Source: Niebla homalea (Eukaryota > Ascomycota > Lecanoromycetes > Lecanorales > Ramalinaceae). Taken from it: DNA of 64,000 nucleotides. The position numbers were made by a program, and so were the translations under genes. Under the pieces are notes generated by a model, which was not told the DNA's origin, did no database searches, and was given only the letters and a program-made list of their open reading frames with translations. Location of the stretch: contig JAHGAU010000043.1 in NCBI GenBank assembly GCA_019925105.1, positions 124,001-188,000 on the forward strand, read 5' to 3'. Shown here piece by piece: positions 10,113 through 22,420 of the stretch (position 1 is its first letter; each line of letters begins with the position of its first letter).

Positions 10113-12990
10113 TCAACCCGACATCACAGAGTCGTCGCTAGAATCTAATTTCTGTAGTGCGTCCTGCAAGGACGCGCGCAAACTCTTGCGACCCTCTTGA
10201 GCATCTTGCAATTGGGACATGGCTAATGCTTCTTGCCCCTTGGCCTTCTTCTGGGCCTTCCTTGACTGTACTATCGTCCGCTGAAAAGATTCTGCTTGGC
10301 TCTGTATGCTGGTCAAATCTTGCTGAACCGCTTTGAGTCGGTCCTGGCTCTCGTTCATCGATCCTTCCAATTCATTCGCGAGGTCCCGCTTGAAATAGGT
10401 CTTCACATTGCCGTTGTAACACTCGAAGATCTCAGTCAGGGACTTGTGCTCCTTTTTCAGTGCCACGGTCTCGTTCCTCAGGCTTGATTCCCTTCTCTGC
10501 GATGCCTCATAAACTTGCTGTAATTGGGTGCATGCAGTCGACCATTTGCTCTTTTGGCCTTTGGCTGTTTCACGTCGATGATGAGCCACATGAAGTGCGT
10601 TGAGTACTGGTTGCACAGCTGTGTGTAAGGGATGTGGATGAGTAGCTGGTTTTCAGAGTCAGACTCGGCCTTTACTCCCAGCAAGAACATTGTTACTTAC
10701 AAGACTTCATCGTTTCAGCGACAGGGACAGCATCCAGATGAGACATTCCATCCGAAAGAGCCCAGTCATCGGCCGCCAGCTCTTCGCGACAGACCAACAT
10801 CCGGAATACCTTGCGCCAGATGGTGCCGTCGATTTCGGTTGGGATGGAGAGACCTGACACCAGACAGCATATGTTGACCAGCACGTATATGCCACAATCG
10901 GTACCATTGGGTTGCGCCGCTGCAGTCTCACGAACAAATGTCCATGGCGTCGATGTACTGCTGTCATTGGCGTTGGCGTCAATTGTGTCCACGGATCGAA
11001 TGAGCCGAGATGCTATCCGTTCGGCGTCCTCAGTGACTCGCGTTGATGAGATGGAGTCGTAGTAATGGACTCTGCGGGAAGTCAGGTCCAATTTGGCAAA
11101 TGTCCAATGATGGTTGGACCGATGGTGAAGAGGGAGAAAGGCCATTTGGCAGTCTTGTGCTGATCTCGGCAGTCGTAATTGCCGTGGACGCTCGGCCTCA
11201 ATGTTGTACCATAGTGGATCGAAGATGCAATAGCCATCGCCGTGATGTGTGATCGCGGTCAGGACGAGCTTCAGAGCATCGCTGGACAGTTGTTGCTTTG
11301 GTTGGAGGTCGTCTGCAGCCGTGCGGGATGATGATGATGATGATGATAATGATTTGTTTGGAACACATGCTGGAGAGCTGCCACCTGGGCCGTCATAGTT
11401 GGCTGTCAGGTCGATCAGCTCGGGCGTAGGCGAGATGGAGTCCTTTTGGTCATCACTGTCCGGAGTCGCGAGCCCGAACTTGTCCATTGATGAGGTTGGG
11501 TTTGGGTCAGGGTCAATCTCGTGCATCTGTCGCCGCAATGAGAGCGTCGTGTCATCTGCGGACGGACCACAATCTGCATCCATTGAATCAGGCTGTGGAG
11601 TCCAAGGCTGTAGATGTGAGGGTGTAGTAGTAGTAGACGTCGAATGCGGCGGCGAGCGCGTTGGAGTAAGGGAGAACCGGTCACTGATGGACACTGCATG
11701 ATCGGGATTCCCAGGATCCCCACTCCTTGTCGTCGAGTCCATGTCTCTACGAGGTATCTCAATGCTCATGTCGATGCTCATGTCGATACTCTTGTCGATA
11801 CTCTTTTCACCGCTCAAGCGTGACATGGGAGACGCAGGAGATGAAGAATGATCACCATGGTTTTCTCCTGGACTGGCGAGTTTTGCTCCGTCCTCGCCAG
11901 TCATCTTTCGACCTTCCGAACCAGCGGACTCTTCTTCTTCCTCTTTCTCAGGCTTCGGGGTCTCGGACCTCGGGGTCTCAGAGCTCGATTGTGGCCGAAT
12001 CTTCGTTGAGGGATGATGAAACGGGAAGGGAGGAGGATTGCCATCATGTTTGATCTTCCTTCTCTTTCTCATGGAGACCCGCGCCAGTCGGTCACCGTCC
12101 TCAGGACTGCCGTCATCCAAGGGTAAAGAAGGTGCTGGATGGTCTTCCGGCTCCTGCTCCTTGGTGGGATGGGTCCTCTGGAGGGTCTTCTGGATATTCA
12201 CATTCAATGCAATTCCGACATCTTTCACGTCCGACGTTTGGAGCCATGGACTTCGACACATGCCCGTGTGGCCTTGACCGGGCGGTGTCTCCGACCGCTC
12301 TTTCACCTTTGCCGCCAGCGCCGTCCGGGCATCATGCATTCCATGGCGTTTAGCCAGGGCTGCCAGACTGTTGATTTGGTTGGCCGTCCAGCCGGAGGGA
12401 GGCCGGAAGCTCCCCAACACCTCGTCAAGCTCGATTCCCCACGCTTTCTTGATTCGGGTGAGACCATCCATCTTCCTTGCAGTATACTTCTCGAAGCGCT
12501 CGAGTCTTTCAGGTATGGAAAGCGTCTCTGCGACATGACTGCGCCAGGACTGGAACTCGGGGGTGTCGGGTTCGTGATGACGGATATACCGCCAGATGGC
12601 AGAGATCTAGGAAAGCTGGAGTCAGTCGGTGTTGATCGTATGTCGTATAACGCAGACGGCATGGATTGCTCGATGATTGGCAACATTAACCTTCTGTGCA
12701 CATATATCCTGAGCCTCTTCGTCTCCTTGAATGATCTCACGCAAGACCTTCTCATAGCCTGTCAACCGCCGCTGTAGATCAGGAGCCTCTGAGATGCGCT
12801 CCAATTCAGGATGGGATTCATCCAACGGCTGACAAGGACAGGAAGATGAAGAAGAAGAAGAATGTGTGGGGACACCAGCCATTGGTGGAAGCCCGTCAGT
12901 AGTGAGGGATTCGAGGGATTCATGGTATCGCCGACAGGACAAAAGAAAGGAAGCAACGAACACTGTGCGCAGAGTTTGTGGCGGGGACAT
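10113..12990 (-). CDS. Ulp1/C48-type cysteine protease with C-terminal coiled coil, three exons
   Basis: Exons are 12990-12691, 12606-10701 and 10618-10113, giving about 903 residues. Intron 1 (84 bases) uses GTTAAT..CCTAG, intron 2 (82 bases) GTAAGT..CACACAG; both keep the frame. Near residues 560-735 is a Ulp1-fold protease domain with His600 (NHHWTFAKLDL), Asp617 (HYYDSI), Gln665 (AAQPNG) and Cys671 (GTDCGIYVLVN). The His-Asp spacing of 17 and Gln-Cys spacing of 6 match Ulp1. Family knowledge: such proteases cleave SUMO or related ubiquitin-like proteins, or process them. The N-terminal ~140 residues are helical and charged. A long Ser/Pro/acidic, likely disordered region follows with a tetrapeptide repeat (SIDK, SIDM, SIDM). 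Exon 3 supplies a ~165-residue coiled coil. Without intron 2 the protein would stop right after exon 2. The start at 12990 is inferred; the next Met is at 12882. The gene's 5' end lies in a tandem duplication. In fungi, C48 proteases occur both as host genes and inside DNA transposons. No transposase is seen here. Confidence 0.8.
10619..10700 (-). other. Intron 2 of the Ulp1-like gene
   Basis: Strong donor GTAAGT directly after the codons for AETMKS, acceptor TTACACACAG, and a CTGAC branch-point match in between. Reading through instead gives a stop two codons after the donor. Splicing joins the protease domain in frame to the coiled-coil exon. Confidence 0.75.
11765..11800. repeat. 12-base coding tandem repeat
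   Basis: Three near-identical 12-base units (CTCATGTCGATG and variants) lie within exon 2 of the protease gene. They encode the tetrapeptide repeat SIDM/SIDK in the predicted disordered region. Nearby, GAT-triplet runs (about 11327-11347) encode polyserine. Confidence 0.8.
12607..12690 (-). other. Intron 1 of the Ulp1-like gene
   Basis: Donor GTTAAT follows codons for CAQK, and acceptor TTTCCTAG precedes codons for ISAIWRYIRHH. A CTGAC branch-point match lies about 20 bases before the acceptor. The donor is weaker than that of intron 2, so this boundary is less certain. Confidence 0.6.
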
Positions 12991-15900
12991 TAGATAACTA
13001 AGAAAAACGCCGGCGTTTTTAAGTCACCAGAAAAGCAAGACTACGGATGCACGTTGCTCGGTGGTAGCACCGTAGGATGGATGATGCATGAAGGATCTAC
13101 CTGCAGGGAGCAAAATCTACTTATGGGGGCCAAGGGCCAAGACACTAGCAAATACAGCAAATTCCCCCAAAACGTTTCTTCTTTCTTAGCCCTGGAGAAT
13201 TTCTTGGCACGGACCGGGCTTACCTTGTTCCGCATTGCTTGGCATGCCTACACTCATCTTTAGCTACGGAATTGATCGCTATTCATCATTCATATATATA
13301 CTACTTTATCACCAAGCATACGCAGACTGCGTATCGTTTAATATTAAATAACCAAGACTTTATTCTTCGATTAAAATTATAAATACCGTAACCTCTGCAA
13401 GAGCCTGTATAAAAGCCTCCGCAAGAGCCCAAGAAACTTGGTTATAGAAAGAAGAAGTAGCACCCTCTTCCAGCCATGGCTTCACCTGAAGACAATACTA
13501 GGATAATAAAGAAGATGGACGTTATGGATATGAAACTCATTCGATATTATGTAGGTTAAAATCACAGAGCTTAAAAAGAAACATATACTTTTAAAAGAAT
13601 AATATCGTTAAAATCTTTTATACTTAATAGATCTTAATAATATATATTAAAATAAAATATAAAATTAAAGAACAAGAAAAGAAATCTATATTTATATTAT
13701 TTACCTTGGAAAAAAACCACTTTTAAGGTAAAGAATTAAATTATTTTAACGGTATTAATAACGTTTTTATATTTATTAATAAAATTAAAATCCTTATTTA
13801 AAATAATAAGCTTATAAAAAATTATATAATTTTTAATTTTATAAATTTATTAAAATTTCATAAAATTTATAATTATAATATATTATAGCTTATAAATAAT
13901 AAACGGAAAAACTTTATATTTACTTTTAAATTAATAACTTTTCTTTATTAAGGTATTATTTATTACTTAATTTAAGATTCCGGAATATTAAATTTTTAAA
14001 TAATCGATTAAATTAAGTATATTTATCGTAATATGTTAAAGTAAAAATCAATTATTATATATATCGGTTAAGTTATAACTTTAATTAAGCGTTTAAGATA
14101 TATAAAAATAAATATTATAATTTATATTTACTTATTTTAAAGTTATTTTATAAAGTTTTCTTTTAATTCCTTAAGAATCTTAAGAACATTAAAACTTAAA
14201 TTTAATCTATATAATATAATTAATATTATAACTATAATAAATTTATTTATTTATAATTAATATTATTAAGTTTATTATTTTTTATATAGTAAGTAATATT
14301 AAATGCCATCATTAATAATTATAATTACAATATATGATTTAACCGTAATTAACGTCTTAACCTATAACGTAATAATTATATAAATTAACGTTTTTATTTA
14401 AATTAAAAGCTATTTATTATAAATTACGTAAATACGTTATTTATTAATTAAGGATTATTAATAATAGCTATATTAATTAAGGTTTTAATTAAATTAAATT
14501 AAATTTATAAAGTTAAAAATAATCTAAGATTTATAATAAACCCGGAAAAGCTTTTACTTTAAAATATTATATTTAATAAATGAAAATACCCCGAAGTAAT
14601 TATTAAGCCTTTAGAACTTAATTTTAATATATAAACGTACGTAATTTTATTATTAAAAGCGTCTGCTTATTTAATAAAATCTCTTTTTAATATATTAATC
14701 AATTTAAATCAATTAAAGTTAAATATAAAGTTATTTTTAGAATATTTAAATAATTGCAAATCTTATTAAGTATTAAAAGATTAAGTAACTTTAGAATCTT
14801 ATTATAATATTTACTTTAAATAATATATTATAAATAAATACAATAAGTTAATTAAATTAATATAAAATTAAGTATTAAATATTCTTATTAATATTTAATA
14901 AAGTATAAATTATATTTTTAAATATTATAATGTAATAATTATTTATATAATTATTAATCTATATATAGATAAAAAGTAATTAATTAAAAGGTTTCTTTTA
15001 ATTATTATTAATAAACCCAACTTTATTTATGATAATATAAATATAGTCTTCTTTCTTTGCGGTAATAATAGAATATAGTATCTTTAATTAATTATTAGGG
15101 ATGCAATTCTCCTTATAACGTTATAATAAACCCCTTTTGTATTAAAATATTAATCCCGGCAAACTTGGATCGAGTTATTAATAGCGTTAAAGGTTACGTA
15201 CGCTACTTTTACTTCTATCGATCAATAAGTAATAAAAGATAATATAGCTTTTTCTTAAAAATATCGATTCTTTATCTCGCTTTTTCTAGAAAAAAAACGA
15301 AATAATAAAGGGGGAGATACTATAAAACTTAACACCATTAGATACTTTATTATGTTTTTTAATATTATAAAAGAAAAGGACTTTATAAAGTAAGTTAACC
15401 TTATAAATAATAGAATATATAAGGTTAATTGTAAAATATTTATTTTTAAATAGTCCTTAATATTTATAGATAGCCAGGCGTATTAAATTATTAATAATAA
15501 TATTATAACCAATAATTATATAAAATCTGATAGATCGGGACGTATTAAGGCCAAGTTTACTATTAAATAACCAACGTATTATCTTATTAATATTATTATT
15601 CCCGCATAAACTTAAGCTTTTAATATTTTAGTAAATTTAAGTATTTGTTTAAGTTTTAAGCTTAATTTATTATAGTCTTAATTAATTTATTCTTTATTAT
15701 TATTACGTTATTTATTAAGATTTTTAAAAGTTTTAAACGTAGAATAATTTTATTAAATATTTTATTAATATATAAGGAAGTTATAAGGATTAATATTAAT
15801 AACAACCGTAGCTTATTTACGTTTTATAATTTCATTTTTATTATTAAGGTTATTTATTCCGGTATTATTTTATTTTTTATTAATAAATTTTTTTTAAAAA

Positions 15901-16160
15901 ACTTAATAACTATATTTTACGGGTATTATACGTTTTATAATTAATTTATTAATTAATAAATTTTCTTATTCTTTTAAGTCGTTATAAGTATAAATAAAAT
16001 AGTTAAACGTTATTAATAAGGTATGAAAAGTAAATAAGTTAATTATACTTAATTTATTTAAAATAAACGATTAAAAGGATATCGTAAATAAGTTAAAAAT
16101 AAAAAATATCTTAAATTCTAATTTAGAAGTTAAGGATTCTTTATTATTATTATCGTTATC
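12905..16160 (+). repeat. Tandem segmental duplication, copy 1 (RIPped)
   Basis: This ~3.26 kb segment aligns with three separated pieces to its right: 16270-16414, 33907-34423 and 54894-57560. It starts inside exon 1 of the protease gene, crosses its promoter region, a retroelement gag start and a decayed coding region. From about 13545 on, nearly every difference from copy 2 is C to T or G to A; for example GCTCGAGAAGAAACGCACAC in copy 2 appears as GCTTAAAAAGAAACATATAC. The first 600 bases are much less mutated. Confidence 0.9.
13476..14500 (+). pseudogene. Retroelement gag remnant, RIPped copy
   Basis: An ATG in a Kozak-like context (CAGCCATGGC) opens a frame (MASPED...) that matches the start MASTEDVLARMMKKMD at 34353. 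From about 13545 it corresponds to the clean sequence starting at 54894, but RIP has filled it with stop codons. Together with its partner it marks a retrotransposon-type gag. The right boundary is approximate. No LTR pair could be defined for this element. Confidence 0.55.
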
Positions 16161-16269
16161 TTTTTCTTCCTCTCCCTCTTTTACGTTTTTAACGTATTAA
16201 GCTACGTATTTAAGGAGTTAATTACGTTGGGCGGCGGAGGTGGTCCAGTGATTAGCCCGATCTTATTTA
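16161..16269. other. Junction filler between tandem copies
   Basis: About 110 bases that match neither end of the duplicated unit. The left part is pyrimidine-rich (TTCTTCCTCTCCCTC). It is followed by an unexpectedly GC-rich, un-RIPped block at about 16230-16255 (GGGCGGCGGAGGTGGTCCAG). This is the breakpoint joining the end of copy 1 to the start of copy 2. Confidence 0.55.
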
Positions 16270-16414
16270 AAGGATTCAAGGGATTTATAATATTGTTAAT
16301 AAAATAAAAGAAAGGAAGCAACGAACACTGTGCGCAGAGTTTGTGGCGGGCACATTGGATGACTAAGAAAAACCCCGGCGTTTTTGAGTCACCAGGGTCA
16401 AGAAAAGCAAACTA

Positions 16415-16459
16415 CGGAAAATGACACTAAAAGTCCTGGACAACGCTAAAATCTCGGGT
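16415..16459 (+). repeat. Left terminal inverted repeat of the Fot1-like element
   Basis: 45 bases ending CTAAAATCTCGGGT. Identical in reverse complement to 33860-33904. Remarkably free of RIP differences given the mutated interior. Confidence 0.95.
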
Positions 16460-17774
16460 AAGGGTTTTTCCGGGGCTTGGTACACCCCTTTTTTTTCAGT
16501 CTTTAACACTTACACTTAAAACACTACCCATAATAGGCTTAAAACGTCGATTATAAGGCTTTAAAGGATTAAGTTAAGTTTATTACTATTACCTTATTTA
16601 ATTAAGCTTGATAAGCGCTTATAAGACCGGGTTTATACTTTATAAAACTTCCGTATACCCGTATATTCAGCCTGCCGTTATTTAGAATTATACGGCTTAA
16701 TTATATTACCCTTTTTATCCTTACGGTATATATTATTACCTTTAATATCGATAATTTATTAAATATAATAAAGTATTTATTTAATTTAAGTTTAAATATA
16801 ATCTTAAATAGATACTTAATTTTAATTTTTAAGTTATACTTTCTTTACTTTAGCTTATATATAAGGGGTATTATAATAAATCGTTTTTTATTTTATTTAT
16901 AATTAATAAAACTTAATTATATTAAGATCCGGTAAATTACCGTATTATAGTAAACGTAAAATATTAAAAAGCTAAAAGATAATATTTTAATATTTTAAAG
17001 TATAAATAAAAGCCTTATTTTCTTATATTATGGTTCCGGGCTTAATTTTTTAATACTTATAAGTAAAAGGGATAAGCTTAAGCATAAGTATCTTTTTTTA
17101 ATAACGGTACTAGTTAATACCCCCTTTTTTACTACTCCGTATTACCTTTACGGTGTCAGCTTAATAACGGAAAGGGGGGGGGATAGGCCTTTACTTTGCC
17201 TATATTAGCCATAACTCTCCATTAAGGTTTTGGGCCACTTTTATTACGTAAAGCTATCTGTTGTATTACGGTATTAAATTCCTATTCAGCTTTTTTCTTT
17301 AATTTAAGCCTTATATTAAGTATATTAAGATCTTAAGTATATTCTTTTTTTTCTACGGCTATCTCGGTTTCTTAAATATAATAAAAGCCTTTATAATAAT
17401 AATTAAAGTAACTTTAAAATATAAATTCAGAATTCTTTAATATTTTACGACGGATATATATAGTAATAAAGACCTTATTTATAAATCGTTAAACTTATAT
17501 TTTACCCCGTTAAGTATTTAATATAATATTTATTTTATTACTTTAAATAACGTTCTTTTAATCCTTTAAAGTTTAATTCTTATATTTAATTATTTACGTA
17601 AAACGGTCTTTTAATATTACGGGTATAAATATTAATTTCTTTAATATTTTATAGGATTTAAGTTTAAATTTATAAAAAGCTTTTAAAGAAATAATTAATA
17701 CAAGGCTTAATAAGTACTTATATTAAGCCGTTATTATCTCTTTATAATTGCGGTTTTTACGTACGTAAGCTATA

Positions 17775-17923
17775 TGTCACGAGCATGTACATAGTGATAG
17801 GACACTGTCCTATGGATAGGACACGTACATAGTTAGTAGTTTGTCCCTTTAGGATAAACGATCATTTATATATATATTAATTACTTTATTACTTTATCCA
17901 TTATATACTCTATACCCATTACA
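17775..17923 (+). repeat. 5' LTR of G1
   Basis: Starts TGTCACGAGCATG and ends CCCATTACA. Less mutated at its left end than the 3' LTR, which reads TATTATAAACATA at the same place: all changes are C to T or G to A. Confidence 0.92.
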
Positions 17924-20900
17924 GTATAGTAGTAATAACCATAAATACTAAATAACTATTTAACGGTCCTATTATCCTCTTAAATATTATCTTAAACGAA
18001 AGGATATTGTTTTATTTATTAAGATAACCCGGTCCGCGCAGTTTATTTAGCTATGATAGATAGCCTTTTAAACGAGCTTTTCATTAATACTTATTCTTAT
18101 AATATTATTATTAAGAGAAAGAGATTATATTTTATTACCGGATAGTAAATATCGCCTATCTTAATACCTATTTTATCCTTAATATTATCGATTTACCCTA
18201 GGATAACGTCCGTTTTATAAAACGTTTAAAAACGGTAAAAACCTTCTAACCGCTATTTAATAATTATAAAATAACGAGTACCTTTTATCCTTTTTATCCT
18301 TTAACCTACCGGAATAAAAGTATCTTATACTTGCCGTAAGATAATTACTTAAATTTATAAACGGAAGTTATTGTTTACTTTTAGATTATTCTTTTCTCTT
18401 AAATATTTATACTTCTGATTTCTTTATTTTTATATTGCGTACCGGATTAATATCCTAAATAAGTAGCTTAATCCTATTCGTTTTATTATAATAATTAAAT
18501 TAACGGATTAACTTTATCTTAATCCTATTACTTTATTAAAGTAAAATATTTTATCCTTAAATTAAAATACTATTTAAACTATTTATTAAATTATTTAATT
18601 TATTAAAATAAATATTTATAAGAACTTTATAAAGATATTTACCGTATTAATTATTAAAATAATTATAAAATACTTTTATTTTTCAATATTAATAAATTAA
18701 ATAAAAATATTATCCGATAAAAACGTTAAGGTGGTATTTCGATCTATACCGGAGCAATTATCTTACCTTATTAAGTAACCGGAAAGCGAGCATATTTTTA
18801 AAAAGGTATTTAAAACCTTTATTTAAAACGTTAAATTAATGATCGGCCGGCTTTATATAAAGTAATTAATAGCGTTAATATTATCGTTATCCCCAGAACC
18901 CGGGTTATAATCCGATTAATTAAAATTATCGGTATTAAATATTTTTATTAAGATTACGGTATATAGAGAATAAGCCCGCCGTAAATAATTTAATCGTCCT
19001 TTGATAAATCGAGATTAATAAAGGCCAATATCAATTATAAATAAAACCAGGCTATAATAAATAATTATTAAATTAATTAATATTACCGTTAACCGTATTT
19101 AAGATAAAACGAATTAAAAGTAAAGATAAAAATAAGGTTTACCGGGTAAATATAATAAATAAGGATTATTAAGAATTTCGGTTTTTATATTTAAGAATAT
19201 AATCGAAACGCTTAAGTATTTTAATCCGGTATATTTTACCGACAATAATAAATTAATTATTAACTTTAAACGGTATAGTTTTTATCGGGACGTATTTATT
19301 TAAATAAATTATTTAAAGAATATTATTAAAATAGAATTGGAGGATATTATTCGTATATAAATTAACTTTTACTTACGCGGCGAGGCTTTTATTTAATATT
19401 TTATTAAATTAAGCGAATTAAAACGTAACTTATTGTGAAAAACATCCCTTAAACGATAAATTAAGGCCTTAATTAATCGATTTAAGGAATAAGGGATTAA
19501 CGTTATAGAGGCGTTAAATAAATTGGATTATAGTATAGTTAATATACGTAATAACAAGATATTATAAGTTTTTATATATAATATTATCCGTTATATACGG
19601 GTAATAAAGATATTACTATATAATTAACTCTTATTTATATATATAAAGATAAACGTTAAATTCCGCATTTATTTAAAAGAACCTATAACGTTAACGTTAA
19701 TATCCGCGTTTATATTTATAATTAATAGTAAAATAAACGCTTTCTTAAACATTATAAAAGATAAAAAACGTAATATCTTTATATTAAATAAAGGTTAATA
19801 TAATAATTTTATATCGCGAAAACGAAATAATAATTAAGGAGGCTATTATCTATATTAAAACCGTTTCTATTTGTAGCTTAATTATAATTATTATAATTAA
19901 GGTTTTCCTTACGCGCTTTTTTAAAGTAATTATTAAAGTAATTATTAAAATAATAATAACCGTTTATAATAGTTAAGTTAATAATATATATTACGTCCCT
20001 AGTAGCAGATCGTTAATCTAAAATTACCTTTCATTATTATAGTACCCTTAAACGCGTATAGTTTATTATATTAACAGAATAATAAATATTTAAACCGATT
20101 AAATTAAGGAGGATTTCGCGGAAATTAATTTATATAAAAAATAAGCCGATTAAAGGTATCCGTTTATTAAATATTTATTAATAATTAAAAAAAATATTAA
20201 AAATACGTCCGCGTCCGGATAAGGATAAGATTTAATAATATTAGCCGAATAAAAGAATAACGATTAGCAATTAAATAATATATATTAACAGGATACGGAC
20301 GACTTATATATCGGATAAAATAATTTTAATAATAATATTTATTATAATAATAATAGATTACCCGAAAAATAATATAAAGCGTTTATAGGCTTTATTAATT
20401 TTTCATCCAAGTATAATAACTATTACGTATCCTTCCCTTTAAGAATAAAGCTTTATAAGTACTTATAAAGTAACTGCCTAGTCCGGTTAGGGCCGTTACC
20501 GGCAACTATTAATAACGGCCCCCCTTAAAGCTTATTAACGATTGCCAGTACCGGCCCCTTTTAAGGTGATATTCTATATAAACTTATAATATAAATAAAC
20601 TTAATATCCGCGGATATTCTGATTATTTTATTAACCGCGTTAAACGAAGGTATAAATACTAGCTTAAGTTTTAGAAGCTAAAACTATATATAAGTAACTA
20701 TCCAATTAACCTTATACCTAAAGAATGTTTTTATATATCTAAATAATGGTTACGGTATAAATTTAATTAACCGTATATAATTATTGGAATAAATACCGGA
20801 TATTTTAATCTTTAAAATAATAATATCCTTACGCGTTAAAAGCATTAATTTTACGTTTTATAATATTAATAAGTATATTATTATTACCTTTTATTTACCC

Positions 20901-22129
20901 GGTATAAAGGATAATTAAAAGGTATTCTTTAATATAATACGGGAATTATACTTAATAAATAATTTCCGCGTAAAAATGTTAATCGGTAACGATATTATAG
21001 GTCCGGAAATTATTATCCTGAATATCAGATAAGGATATATTATTATAGGAAATAGTATATAAATTGATATCGTTACTTAATAGCGTAAAAAGCATTTTAA
21101 ATTATTTATTTAAACGAAAAATTACTTAATTATTTTATTATATTCGTCTAAGATTCTATTTATTAAAGCAATTATTATCCCTAAAGACCGTAATTTTATC
21201 TTTAAGTTAATATAATATAAGGCCTTATCCTTATATACGTACTTGGCAGATTACTTATTTAAGGGTGTTTTGGTTAAAAACGAGCACGATTACCCCGTAT
21301 ATATAAAGCGTAAATAAGTACTCGGTATCCTTAATAGTATTAATAAAGAGAATTGCTTTTAATCGGACGCTATTAACATAACTCGTTATTTACCTTAAAA
21401 ATTAAGAATAAAAAGCTGGATAAAGAAGTTAATAACTAAATTAATAACTATTACCGTTTTACTCTCTATTACGTATCTTAAGAAAACAGGATTATATAAA
21501 TAACGATTAAATAATAAAATTATAATATACGGAAATTAATTAATACGGATAATATTTAAAAGCCTCATAAATAAATTTTTAACTATCTGGTAAGATAACG
21601 GGTTCGTAAATTTTTTAGAGGATAAATAAATAGAATTATTTTTAAAATTAAATTAAGAATTACGTATTAAGAATAAGATTAAGGTATATTTATTAAGTTT
21701 AAGGGACCGAGAAGTTATAGATAAAACGTTTAATAAACTATATAAGTAAAGTCGATTATCCTATATAGAATAGCCGACGCCTTTTAGCTACCCGGTATTT
21801 ATAGTATAAAAGAATACTCTAAACGGATAACGTAAGGGCCGTACGGTAATAAATATCCGAGGACTTAACGAGCTGCTTATACTAGATACATATTTAGTCT
21901 TTTTATAATTAAAGGTAATTTCTCGATTAAATGGCTATAAATACCTATTAATAATAAACGCAGTTTCTTTCTTTTATTAATGGCGTACTTATTTGTTTAT
22001 TAAATACTTACTTACGGTTATAACCCACCGCGGATAGGAAATATTCAACGTTCCGATTATAAGTTATTTAAATTCCGTTATATATATCCAATAATAAATT
22101 AACGAAATATTATAATTAATTAAAGATTT

Positions 22130-22420
22130 CGTAAAAACGTATATCGATAATATTATCGTTAAGTTAAAAATGTTATTTAAATACGTTTTTAATTTACGGA
22201 GATTATTTACTTTTCTACGTAAATATAATATCTCCCTTTTACCGATAAAGACGTTTTTCGGATACTTTAACGTTTTACTATTAAGATAAAAGGTAAATTT
22301 ATTAAGATTATTAATATCGGAAGAAAAACTTACGGTAATATAATTATTAAAATATTTTATTACGTTCGGTAACCTCGAATATTACTTGGGATTGATAGGG
22401 TACTTACGGGATCGTATTTA
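22130..22420 (+). pseudogene. Reverse-transcriptase remnant of G1
   Basis: Readable in pieces: KTYIDNIIV (the catalytic YVDD with the second Asp changed to Asn by RIP), TKTFFGYFNVLLLG, and GDLEYYLGLIGYLR. These are hallmark segments of fungal Gypsy polymerases between the active site and the RNase H linker. Several stops interrupt the frame, so it is inactive. Confidence 0.8.

Noticed and set aside
5000..13000. tRNA or rRNA genes
   Set aside because: I looked for the B-box pattern GTTCGANTC with a matching A box and for rRNA core words in the clean islands and found none. A covariance-model search would be decisive.
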